From NCBI GenBank assembly GCA_903885795.1, contig CAISJV010000017.1, positions 1 through 64,000 on the forward strand: a stretch of DNA of 64,000 bases. Direction: 5' to 3'. The notes under the pieces were generated by a model that was given only the letters and a program-made list of their open reading frames with translations, ran no database searches and was not told the origin of the DNA. This DNA is from an uncultured delta proteobacterium (GTDB lineage: Bacteria; Desulfobacterota; Syntrophia; Syntrophales; UBA8958). Positions 7,801-14,841 of the stretch are shown piece after piece; within the stretch, counting starts at the first letter, position 1, and every line of letters starts with the position of its first letter. Position numbers and translations under genes: made by a program.

Positions 7801-8088
7801 ATGACTTATGTGGAAGTAGGCGCTGCTTTAGGGCGGCTGGTGGACGAGAAGCAGAAGGCTTACGGCAACTCGTTCGGAAACACGGGCAAGCTTTTGAAAA
7901 TGCTTTACCCGGATGGAGTGCGACCCGACCAGTATGACGATCTTCTGGCGATGACAAGGATGATTGACAAGCTGTTCAGGATTGCCACGAAAAAGGATGC
8001 GTACGGGGAAAGTCCCTGGCGCGACATTGCAGGCTACGCCCTGCTGATGAACCAGGAGGTGCATGATGGACAAGAAGAGCAAAGGTGA
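7801..8088 (+). CDS. Small phage-type protein, DUF6378-like
   Basis: 95 aa. The pattern KQKAYGNSF, then a helical centre with KLFRIATKK and a closing PWRDIAGYALLM, resembles the small phage/element family annotated DUF6378, which looks like an all-helical MazG-like fold. Role unknown. AGGAGAAAGGAGG precedes the ATG. It overlaps the next gene and begins a string of small genes that each have an ATTACC...AAAGGAG leader. Confidence 0.5.
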   Translation: MTYVEVGAALGRLVDEKQKAYGNSFGNTGKLLKMLYPDGVRPDQYDDLLAMTRMIDKLFRIATKKDAYGESPWRDIAGYALLMNQEVHDGQEEQR

Positions 8089-8266
8089 CCTTGCAACCGC
8101 CATGTATGCCACCGCTCGGGATGTATACGATCGGTACAGCCACCTGGACGCTCTGCTGAGCGACCCCGGATGGATTGATTCCGAGTCATCACCTCAGCGC
8201 CGGTGTCTGTTTGACCTGTGGCAGGTAGTTAGAAACATTGCCCAGGTCTCGACAGCCCATAGATAG
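8063..8266 (+). CDS. Small hypothetical protein
   Basis: 67 aa, mostly helical, overlapping the preceding gene by 26 bases with its own AGGAGG site. No family recognised. Confidence 0.5.
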   Translation: MMDKKSKGDLATAMYATARDVYDRYSHLDALLSDPGWIDSESSPQRRCLFDLWQVVRNIAQVSTAHR

Positions 8267-8304
8267 GAACCGCAGCAGTAGGCGTCGGTTCTGATATCCA
8301 ACCC

Positions 8305-8349
8305 AAAGGCCACAAAGAACAGGCGCACGCCTGTCTCGTGGCTTTTTTA
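8305..8349 (+). terminator. Rho-independent terminator
   Basis: AAAGGCCAC pairs with GTGGCTTTT around an inner ACAGGC/GCCTGT hairpin, and the stem runs into a T6 tract. It closes the two small genes before it. Confidence 0.75.
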
Positions 8350-8371
8350 TTACCTGCGAAAGGAGAACACG

Positions 8372-8686
8372 ATGATGGAAGACAAGGGATTCCATATGTC
8401 GATGAGGGAAGTCAATGGCGAGCAGCAATACGACTACGACTACTTTATCGAGGAACCAACCGAAGAAGAAGCCTGGCGAATAGCCCGCGACTATGCCTCC
8501 CGTTTTTACGGCGAGGATGAAGACGGAAACCCGGCAAGCGAATTGATCGCCGGGTATGACGATGCCTATGAGTTCCATTGCGGCTGCATCTGGGTATCAA
8601 TTACCAAATTGGTCCCGACAACGCGACAGGAATTCACCCGGCACATACTGGAACGGTACACGTTTCGACGACGCAGTGCCGTATAA
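8372..8686 (+). CDS. Small acidic hypothetical protein
   Basis: 104 aa, strongly acidic (EEPTEEEAW, FYGEDEDG). It follows the ribosome site AAAGGAG. Such acidic proteins are common in phage accessory regions as DNA mimics or inhibitors, but nothing specific supports that here. Confidence 0.5.
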   Translation: MMEDKGFHMSMREVNGEQQYDYDYFIEEPTEEEAWRIARDYASRFYGEDEDGNPASELIAGYDDAYEFHCGCIWVSITKLVPTTRQEFTRHILERYTFRRRSAV

Positions 8687-8715
8687 ATCAATTACCCGAG
8701 AAAGGAGTACACGCT

Positions 8716-9780
8716 ATGTTAGCGGACTTGTTATTAAAAGTTGCCGGAATGAACCAGAAGCCGGAGCAGGATTACCGGCCTCGCCCGTCATCCAGCGGCC
8801 CGGAAAGGTGCCTGCGCCAGTTGTGCTACAAAGCGCACGGCCTCAAGGCAAAAAAAATGTCGGATCGGTTTGTCGCCGTCTTGGACGACTCCTCCTGGCA
8901 TGAGGAGTTGACGGCGGACTGGATCAGAAAGTCAGCATTCCAGCTTCACAGCCAGCAACTGGTCTTGAACTGCGGAACAACCACCCATCTTGGTCAGGCA
9001 TTTGATGTCGCCGGCAGTATTGACGGCATTATCACGGACCTTCTTGGTGTTGATCGCCTGTGGGAACACAAAGCGATAAATCACTTCGGATTTGAGCGGT
9101 ATCTCAAAGGGGATTACCCCATGGATTATCTCACCCAGTGCTGTCTGTACCTGGTGGGGTTACAGAAGGTCAACCCCCAGATCAGAGAAGCGATCCTGCT
9201 CATCAAGAACAAGAACACATCAGCCTACTTGGAGTTCATGCTGGACTACAACAGTGCAGACGACATTATGGTCGTCAAGCACCTCATGGGCAGTGACGGA
9301 ACCTTCAGAGACGGCGAGGACGTGGCGCTTTTCACAAACCTGTACCGTGACGCTTTCGAGCGTTTCGCGCAGGTGGAGAAGCACCGGGTTTTGCAGGCAC
9401 TGCCGGATCGTCAGTTCGAGCGTTCCGACTGGCAGTGCGACTATTGCCCCTACTCGGAACCCTGTTACGAGAATTACCAGCAGGAGTTCACCGAGTTTGT
9501 GGCTCTGGATGCGGAGGCGGCGGCGCAAGCTGCCGAATACGTAGAGATTAACGACATTCAGGCGACCTTAAAGAAGCGCCAGGATGTGATTAGGAAAAGC
9601 CTCAAAGGGTGGCTCAACAGCGCCAACGCCTGTCGCGCAATAGCGGACGGATACTCGGTGAATTTAGCCTTCCAAAAGAGAACTACAGTGGACAACAAGC
9701 TCGTTCCGCCGGAAATACTCAAAAAGGCGAGTGACGAAAAGACAATTGAAATCTTTACCATTAAGGGAGGAAAAGCATGA
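8716..9780 (+). CDS. Cas4/RecB-like PD-(D/E)XK nuclease with Fe-S cysteines
   Basis: 354 aa. Features of the Cas4/AddB-type family: an early Cys in RCLRQLCY, nuclease-core segments GSIDGIITD and LWEHKAI (the D...ExK pattern), a QCCLYLVGL helix and a late cysteine cluster CDYCPYSEPC that would complete a 4Fe-4S cluster. Residues about 255-354 form a helical extension. I use the ATG at 8716 behind AAAGGAG because a longer frame would overlap the preceding gene. It overlaps the following gene by four bases, pairing it with the recombination directionality-like protein. No cas1/cas2 is present, so this is an element recombination nuclease, not CRISPR adaptation. Confidence 0.8.
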   Translation: MLADLLLKVAGMNQKPEQDYRPRPSSSGPERCLRQLCYKAHGLKAKKMSDRFVAVLDDSSWHEELTADWIRKSAFQLHSQQLVLNCGTTTHLGQAFDVAGSIDGIITDLLGVDRLWEHKAINHFGFERYLKGDYPMDYLTQCCLYLVGLQKVNPQIREAILLIKNKNTSAYLEFMLDYNSADDIMVVKHLMGSDGTFRDGEDVALFTNLYRDAFERFAQVEKHRVLQALPDRQFERSDWQCDYCPYSEPCYENYQQEFTEFVALDAEAAAQAAEYVEINDIQATLKKRQDVIRKSLKGWLNSANACRAIADGYSVNLAFQKRTTVDNKLVPPEILKKASDEKTIEIFTIKGGKA

Positions 9781-10904
9781 ATACATCATTCAGAGGAAAT
9801 TTCACACGTATCAAGGAGCTGTCGGACAAGCGGCGCCTTCCCCGTCTCGGGAAGATTCGGCTCGGCGTCAAGGCCGTAACGTCCAAAGGCAAGGAATACC
9901 CCAAGGAGGTCAACCACTTCGTGGTCCCTCCCGAAGTGGAGAAGATTTATGGCGAAAAGCCTACAGAACTCGACATCATGTTGCCGTTGAACGACATCGA
10001 GTCAGTCTTTCCTCAAGCCTACAAGTGGTACGGGTCAGGACGGGGCTTGAAATGCGTTGGGAACGGCGAGGCTGCGATGCGCCTGGACGAGAAGACTCAG
10101 ACCATGAGGGAGCGGGTTTGTCCCTGCGAACTTCTGGAACAGAACCTCTGTCAACGAAGGGCGCATCTGCTGGTGATGCTGCCCAAAGTAAGTATGGGCG
10201 GCATTTACCAGATCGATATGGGTTCGTACCATTCCATCGTAGACGTAAATAGCGGACTGGACTTCATTCAGGCGCTGATTGGCCGATTTGCCATGGTGCC
10301 GCTGAAGTTGAAGCGGATCGCCCGCGAAACTTTCCACGGTGGCGTAAAGGCGGTCCACTACCCGCTCCAGGTCCTCCTGGGAAATGCGGATGCGGATACG
10401 GTCAACGCGCTGCGGGAAGACAACCGCCGGGTATTAACGGCGACAAGCCGCCTGGCTCTGGCGCCGCCAGAGGACTGCAACCCGCAGTTTGACGACGGCG
10501 CTACGGTGGTTGTCGAGGATGCTGCCGGATCTGAATCGATTCCGTATGGGATCGACTCCTCCATCAGCTTGAAGGAAGCGGCGCAACCCGCCGATGTTCC
10601 TGATTTAGCAGCGGAGCTGGAACCGTCACAGGAGGTGGCAAAGACGCCCAATCCGGGACCGCAACGTCAGCCTCAATCACAGGCTCAACCTCCAAAAGGG
10701 GGGAGTATCCCGTCGGAGAAAGGCGAGGCGCCTGCAAACACAGCGCAGCAGTCAGCGATTCTCAAGCTGGCCGCCAAAGCTGGTATTGAGGAGGCCGTCG
10801 TGTTGCAGAAGATGTCCGGCATGACTATGGCTGTTGCTGCGGGAGCTATAACCTCGCTTCAGCGCGGCGACACTTCGATTTTCCACCTAAAAGCAGCGGC
10901 TTAA
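9777..10904 (+). CDS. Gp3-like recombination directionality factor family protein
   Basis: 375 aa. Residues 1-230 follow the Gp3-like/RDF-like phage family: an opening GKIRLGVKA, HFVVPPEVEKIYGEKPTELDIMLP, a KWYGSGRGLKCVGNGE turn, cysteines at CPCELL and C before RRAHLLVMLP, then GGIYQIDMGSYHSI. The remainder is a Pro/Gln-rich linker and a short helical tail that may bind other proteins. In phages some members switch the integrase toward excision. Here it is coupled to a nuclease, far from the integrase gene, so a single-strand annealing or recombination role is also possible. Confidence 0.55.
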   Translation: MNTSFRGNFTRIKELSDKRRLPRLGKIRLGVKAVTSKGKEYPKEVNHFVVPPEVEKIYGEKPTELDIMLPLNDIESVFPQAYKWYGSGRGLKCVGNGEAAMRLDEKTQTMRERVCPCELLEQNLCQRRAHLLVMLPKVSMGGIYQIDMGSYHSIVDVNSGLDFIQALIGRFAMVPLKLKRIARETFHGGVKAVHYPLQVLLGNADADTVNALREDNRRVLTATSRLALAPPEDCNPQFDDGATVVVEDAAGSESIPYGIDSSISLKEAAQPADVPDLAAELEPSQEVAKTPNPGPQRQPQSQAQPPKGGSIPSEKGEAPANTAQQSAILKLAAKAGIEEAVVLQKMSGMTMAVAAGAITSLQRGDTSIFHLKAAA

Positions 10905-10934
10905 AACCGCTTCGTCAAAGCAAGAACCAAGTAA

Positions 10935-10962
10935 AAAGGGTGGGATTCCCCGCCCTTTTTTA
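10935..10962 (+). terminator. Rho-independent terminator
   Basis: AGGGTGGG/CCCGCCCT stem with a 4-nt loop followed by T6. It ends the nuclease/Gp3-like operon. Confidence 0.8.
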
Positions 10963-11007
10963 TTTGGCCTCTCAATCAAAAACATTACCGAAAGGAGAAA
11001 ATTCATT

Positions 11008-11199
11008 ATGAACCAGTAGGCTCAAATGGAAACCAGACGGATCACGGTGAAAACTGTAACCGAGAGGACTGTGATTGTTGAGCAGTCTCCTGCTCAATTC
11101 GCAAGCGTTAAGGGTTCGCACAGAGGCCCGCAGGGTGTCCAGAATTGTCGTTCAGACGCAGACTCCCGGATCGGCATTCACATCAATCTGATGGCCTGA
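11008..11199 (+). pseudogene. Small ORF with an amber codon four codons in
   Basis: AAAGGAGAAA precedes ATG AAC CAG TAG; the same frame then runs open for 59 codons to TGA at 11197-11199, with an internal ATG at 11026 giving 57 aa (METRRITVKTVTERTVIVEQ at its start). The strong ribosome site belongs to the first ATG, so the gene is either broken by a point mutation, started internally, or read through. No family recognised. Confidence 0.45.
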
Positions 11200-11241
11200 G
11201 ATAGCCAAAGCCAAATATTACCGTACCTGAAGGAGAACAAG

Positions 11242-11448
11242 ATGGATATAAGGGATTATCATGGTTTTAGACAGCATAAAGAGTGCGGCAAATGGGTGTT
11301 TTCAGTCGCCGGTTTCGATTACCTTGGCAACAAAAATCGTTGCTCTGTCCTGCTAACCGCAGGGGGTAAAACGGGAGTTCCCATTGATGAGAAAAACAGG
11401 ATTCTAATCAACGAGAGATGGTGGTCGAGAGACTACTGGAATCATTAA
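11242..11448 (+). CDS. Small hypothetical protein
   Basis: 68 aa, aromatic-rich and compact (HGFRQHKECGKWVF, RWWSRDYWNH), behind GAAGGAG. No family recognised. Confidence 0.5.
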   Translation: MDIRDYHGFRQHKECGKWVFSVAGFDYLGNKNRCSVLLTAGGKTGVPIDEKNRILINERWWSRDYWNH

Positions 11449-11471
11449 CTAATTACCGAAAGGAGAATATC

Positions 11472-11810
11472 GTGATTAAGAAAGAAGAAAGAAGAAAAGA
11501 AAATCTGCTTCCCGCCGGAAGTCCTCGTTATGTAAGAATTTATGATAACGGGGGTAAAACTTACGACCGTTACACGGTCGTTTTTACACGGCCGGAAAAG
11601 TTTGGGATGAAAGGACAAACGATCTTCGTTGGAATGTCGCATGATCCTTTCTATCCCCAAGGATTCTGTCAACATGGCGCCCACGATAAACCCATTGATA
11701 GGCCTTCATATGGTCACATCGGCAAGAAGATCGGGTTCGACGCTCTGCCGGAAGACTGCCGGAAGGTGGTGATCAATGATTATCAGTGCTTTTGGGGGTT
11801 ACGCCCATGA
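11472..11810 (+). CDS. Small hypothetical protein
   Basis: 112 aa from a GTG behind AAAGGAG; the longer frame lacks a ribosome site. Segments YDRYTVVFTRPE and MSHDPFYPQGFCQHG resemble short phage/element proteins of unknown function. Its stop overlaps the start of the RadC-like gene. Confidence 0.6.
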   Translation: MIKKEERRKENLLPAGSPRYVRIYDNGGKTYDRYTVVFTRPEKFGMKGQTIFVGMSHDPFYPQGFCQHGAHDKPIDRPSYGHIGKKIGFDALPEDCRKVVINDYQCFWGLRP

Positions 11811-12262
11811 GAAAAGACTATGTAAGGTACGCCTACCGACTGGAAACCAGGCGGATCAAAGAGCCGGATTTCCCGTATGATCCGGCAATACAAATGACGA
11901 GCCCAAAGTCCGTCGTCGAATTTGCGAAGAGTTTAGAGGACAGCGACATAGAAAAGCTGATTGTACTGTATCTCAACTTGCAAAATAAGTTGATAGGCAT
12001 CCACGTGATGCCTGGAACGACTGGTTCCGCCATCGTCTATCCTCGTGAACTAATAAAACACGCACTGATGAGCGGCGCGGTTGCCATGATTCTCGTCCAC
12101 AATCACACATCGGGCAACCCCTGCGCGTCGAACGAGGACAGAGAAATCACGCGAAGACTGGAGGATGCGGCTTCGTTATTTCAAATCAAGGTCCATGACC
12201 ACATTATCCTTGCGGGTGGAGAGGGCTTTTCTTTCCGCGAAGAAGGGTGGATGAATTCTTGA
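11807..12262 (+). CDS. radC: RadC/JAB-type metalloprotease-like protein
   Basis: 151 aa, about the length of the element-encoded short RadC forms that lack the N-terminal HhH domain. The JAMM motif is complete: HNHTSGN followed about 10 residues on by Asp in SNEDREIT, plus HDHIIL. RadC-like genes are typical passengers of integrated elements, though their cellular role is unsettled. The start ATG overlaps the previous TGA, so the pair is translationally coupled. Confidence 0.85.
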   Translation: MRKDYVRYAYRLETRRIKEPDFPYDPAIQMTSPKSVVEFAKSLEDSDIEKLIVLYLNLQNKLIGIHVMPGTTGSAIVYPRELIKHALMSGAVAMILVHNHTSGNPCASNEDREITRRLEDAASLFQIKVHDHIILAGGEGFSFREEGWMNS

Positions 12263-12294
12263 ACCGCCCGACGCGCGGAGAAAGGAGGCCGGAA

Positions 12295-12465
12295 ATGATC
12301 GCTATAACAGGCAAGACCTTCCCATTCCGGAATGTACTCCGGGACATGGGGTGTAAGTGGGACAACCAGGCCAAGCTCTGGTATGCTCCGAAACATGTGG
12401 CAGAATCAGCACAGAAGCTTGTCCGTTCCCCTCGGCGGGCCGTGGCACTAAAGGATAGACGATAG
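12295..12465 (+). CDS. Small DUF5710-like protein
   Basis: 56 aa from the ATG behind AAAGGAGG. The pattern FRNVLRDMGCKWDNQAKLWYAP matches the small DNA-processing-associated domain with consensus aKaLGArWDa..K.WYvp. It is followed directly by a strong terminator. Confidence 0.5.
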   Translation: MIAITGKTFPFRNVLRDMGCKWDNQAKLWYAPKHVAESAQKLVRSPRRAVALKDRR

Positions 12466-12474
12466 AGAGCAGAT

Positions 12475-12507
12475 AGTCCCGGCGATTTCTCGCCGGGACT
12501 GTTTTTT
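12475..12507 (+). terminator. Strong Rho-independent terminator
   Basis: Perfect 11-bp stem AGTCCCGGCGA/TCGCCGGGACT, loop TTTC, followed by GTTTTTT. It separates the plus-strand genes from the convergent repressor gene. Confidence 0.9.
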
Positions 12508-12678
12508 ATGACTGGCTGGCAGCGTCCGGCGCCTACAACGAACGACAAGCCGTCCTCCGTTGTATCTGGACAAGGTACGCGATGCAGGCTTGGCGGGCAC
12601 AAATCATTCTCGCCCATCTGGACTATTATGCAGCTCGGAGAATATTTTTCGTGTCTCCGCTTCGCACCTCGTCTCGCA
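12508..12678. other. Convergent intergenic gap
   Basis: Lies between a plus-strand terminator and the 3' end of the minus-strand repressor. I see no gene or clear motif. Confidence 0.5.
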
Positions 12679-13386
12679 TTATCTCTCTATATCCCTTCCG
12701 AACCAAATCACCTTGCCGCAGATCATAACCTGCGCACGATCGGCTTTGATGGGATCATATCTCGTATTGTCGCACATAATCTTCAGTTTGTTATCCCGGA
12801 ACATGTACTGGATTCTCCTGATCATGATTTCGTCATGTACAGAAATGGCGTAAATGCCACCTTCGAGCGAAACAGTGGTGTTGGATTTATTTATCAGCAG
12901 CCGATCACCGGATAAAAGGGTCGGCTCCATAGCGTCGCCTGATACCTTCATCAACGAAATACTCTCAGGATTTCCCTTCCTTTTGATCCAGTCCATCCGG
13001 AAAGCAATCTCCGCATCCTGATCGGACGCAATACCGTCAGCGCTTATCTTGCCTCTTGTTTGGTTAACAAATAAATATTCGTTTTGAGGATCTGACCGGA
13101 CGGAGGCTAAGCAGTGTACCGGTCCGCATATATTAGGAAATATATTCCTGGCGCCGGGAAAAGGTTCGCCTTCGCCTTTGAAAAGCCAGAGCGGGTTGAT
13201 ATTGTAGTGTTTGATAAGGTTTACCACCACCAAGCTTTTAAGAAGCCCCTTTTTTCGCTTGTAATGCCTCAGGGTATTCTCGTTTGTGCCGAGAATTTTT
13301 GTCAGTTCGCTATCATGTATGCCTTCGGCAAGATAAGACTTTATAATGTCTATTATCAAAATAAATCTTGAAAGCAATTCCTCCAT
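12679..13386 (-). CDS. CI-like repressor with S24 domain lacking both catalytic residues
   Basis: 235 aa. Residues about 1-60 form a phage CI-type HTH (LTKILGTNENTLRHYKRKKGL). The C-terminal S24/LexA-like domain reads VSGDAMEPTLLSGD where active members have GDSMEPT, so the nucleophilic Ser is Ala; the general-base Lys position (usually LLVKRL) is IMIRRI, i.e. Arg. The fold should still dimerise but self-cleavage is not expected. It would keep the element's early genes silent without a direct SOS trigger. The ATG at 13386 is chosen for the GAGGAGT site; a GTG at 13401 overlaps that site. Divergent from the control genes at 13511-14651. Confidence 0.85.
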   Translation of the reverse strand: MEELLSRFILIIDIIKSYLAEGIHDSELTKILGTNENTLRHYKRKKGLLKSLVVVNLIKHYNINPLWLFKGEGEPFPGARNIFPNICGPVHCLASVRSDPQNEYLFVNQTRGKISADGIASDQDAEIAFRMDWIKRKGNPESISLMKVSGDAMEPTLLSGDRLLINKSNTTVSLEGGIYAISVHDEIMIRRIQYMFRDNKLKIMCDNTRYDPIKADRAQVMICGKVIWFGRDIER

Positions 13387-13426
13387 AACGCAACTCCTCA
13401 CCCTTTTTTTAGTTTGTACTATTGCA

Positions 13427-13459
13427 TTTTTCCCGCATCATAGAAAGTTTTTTCCCGCA
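13427..13459. promoter_or_regulatory. Two direct operator-like repeats
   Basis: TTTTTCCCGCA occurs at 13427-13437 and 13449-13459, exactly 22 bp apart (two helical turns) in the divergent region just upstream of the repressor ATG. Placement and spacing suit repressor operators. Confidence 0.45.
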
Positions 13460-13510
13460 GCTCCATTTTTCACCTATGCATAAGCTGTTTATTCACATCC
13501 CGTCATAACA

Positions 13511-13692
13511 ATGAACCAAAAAGCGAAATATATGGCGCCGGCAGACATCAGTACAGCCATGTTGAAAACCGGTATCAGCCATTCCGAGATTGCCAGGGAA
13601 GTCCACGTCCACCCGTCGGCTGTATTCTGGTGACTGAGGGTCGGCCGGTCTCGCACCGTATTCGGGTAAAAATTCACGAAATTTTGGAATAA
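13511..13692 (+). pseudogene. Ner/Cro-like HTH regulator, split by a frameshift
   Basis: The ATG at 13511 opens MNQKAKYMAPADISTAML, a Ner-like HTH (GISHSEIAREVHVHPSAV), then TGG TGA stops it at 13633. The expected second half, VTEGRPVSHRIRVKIHEILE, is present in another frame from GTG at 13630 to TAA at 13692. Restoring one base gives a normal ~60-aa phage regulator. It occupies the cro/ner position opposite the CI-like repressor. A sequencing indel, true loss or programmed slippage are all possible. Confidence 0.6.
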
Positions 13693-13776
13693 ATGTCCAA
13701 CAAATTTGGCCAGCCGCACGCCTCGACAGCATACCCTGCAGAGCCGGACGGCCATAACACGGAAAAGGAGGTATCA

Positions 13777-14280
13777 ATGAAGCGTACGGATCAGTCTCCA
13801 ATCTCCAACACCAAAAACATTATGGAAGCAATAGACAGAGATTACGATAGTCTATCGCCTCACTCGCAATCGAGCCGGTCCAGCCTAACCGAGAAAATGT
13901 ATTACCGGAGTTTGCCGCTCATTAAATCAGTGGTCAAACGCTACCAGAAACTTGATACGGTCAACGATAGGGACGACCTGATAAACCAAGCCTATTTGGG
14001 TGTACACGACGCCGTAACCACATTCCGCCCCAACTCCGGCGCGAAATTCTCGTCTGTGTTGACGTGGTGTATCCAGAAGCAGTTTGAGAAGATATGTCCA
14101 TCATCTAATAAACAAGTCGATGTCACGTATCCTGATGGTCGGAAAGTTGTGATGGCCTACAAGAAATTTCAGAAGATCAAGAAGCAGCTTTTGGCAGAAA
14201 GTGCGGAATGGACGGTATCATCGAGATATACGCATCTTGATGATACCAACGGTGGCAGGGAACCTGGTGACCAGGATTGA
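13777..14280 (+). CDS. Sigma-70 region-2-like protein
   Basis: 167 aa from the ATG behind AAAAGGAGG. Residues about 45-110 (LIKSVVKRYQKL, RDDLINQAYLGVHDAVTTF, SSVLTWCIQKQFEK) match sigma region 2, which binds the beta' clamp and the -10 element. A C-terminal region-4 HTH is not visible; the tail is charged and short. Such truncated sigma-like proteins occur in phages and elements as alternative or accessory sigma factors. It lies right after the Ner-like regulator, so it is probably an early gene under repressor control. Confidence 0.6.
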   Translation: MKRTDQSPISNTKNIMEAIDRDYDSLSPHSQSSRSSLTEKMYYRSLPLIKSVVKRYQKLDTVNDRDDLINQAYLGVHDAVTTFRPNSGAKFSSVLTWCIQKQFEKICPSSNKQVDVTYPDGRKVVMAYKKFQKIKKQLLAESAEWTVSSRYTHLDDTNGGREPGDQD

Positions 14281-14299
14281 TCGGAGGGAGGGGAAAGTA

Positions 14300-14651
14300 A
14301 TGAAGCGGAAGCAAATACTATTCAGCGTAGCAGAAAAAGATTTTGATGTGCAGACGTTTCGTTCCGGCGGCCCTGGCGGACAAAACCAGAACAAAGTCGA
14401 GTCCGGCGTGCGGATCGTCCATCGTACCTCCGGTGCAGCGGGAGTCGCGGAAACGCAGGGATCAGCCTCAGAACAAGAAGGCAGCATTCAGGCGGTTGAT
14501 AGCGACAGACAGGTCCAAGGTGTGGCAGCGTATCCAGATTGCGGACAGTATAAGAGGAATAGCGGACATTGATCGAGGAGTAGCTGTGGCGATGAAGTCG
14601 GAAAACATCAAAATTGAGACATACGATTCAGTCAAGGGCAAATGGAAGTAA
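14300..14651 (+). pseudogene. GGQ release-factor-like protein, frameshifted
   Basis: From ATG 14300 (site GGAGGGAGGGG) the frame gives ILFSVAEKDFDVQTFRSGGPGGQNQNK and then GVRIVHRTSGA, the class I release factor catalytic domain with intact GGQ. The rest of the family pattern (ESRKRRDQPQNKKAAF, WQRIQIADSI, IKIETYDSVKGKWK) continues in the +1 frame to TAA at 14651. The junction lies near 14440-14450 around GGTGCAGCGGGAGTC. Intact homologues are about 110 aa and probably release peptides from stalled ribosomes. Confidence 0.7.
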
Positions 14652-14654
14652 TAC
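14644..14654 (+). promoter_or_regulatory. GGAAGTAATAC motif
   Basis: A copy of the recurrent element motif, overlapping the stop of the release-factor-like gene and just upstream of the 38-bp repeat array. Confidence 0.4.
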
Positions 14655-14662
14655 AATGGGGT

Positions 14663-14832
14663 GAACTGGCCGTAGTAAAAATGAGCCGAATAGACTCCAC
14701 GAACTGGCCGCAGTAAAAATGAGCCGAATAGACTCCACGAACTGGCCGTAGTAAAAATGAGCCGAATAGACTCCACGAACTGGCCGCAGTAAAAATGAGC
14801 CGAATAGACTCCACGAACTGGCCGTAGTAAAA
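14663..14832. repeat. 38-bp tandem repeat array, four full units plus a partial
   Basis: Units: 14663-14700, 14701-14738, 14739-14776, 14777-14814, with a partial 18 bp at 14815-14832 that merges into the ribosome site of the next gene. Each unit begins GAACTGGCCGYAGTAAAAAT and ends GAATAGACTCCAC. Units 1, 3 and 5 have GCCGTAG, units 2 and 4 GCCGCAG, so the array grew as a 76-bp dimer. There are no spacers, so it is not CRISPR. Lying before an unknown gene and a ParB-domain gene, it is a candidate partition site or iteron-type regulatory region. Confidence 0.85.
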
Positions 14833-14841
14833 GGAGAATGT

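Noticed and set aside
9092-9544. Plus-strand frame inside the Cas4-like gene
   Set aside because: Ser/Thr/Arg-rich shadow translation in an alternative frame of a well-supported nuclease.
14663-14832. CRISPR array
   Set aside because: The 38-bp units are back to back without spacers and no cas1/cas2 is present; the Cas4-like nuclease at 8716 is a stand-alone element nuclease.
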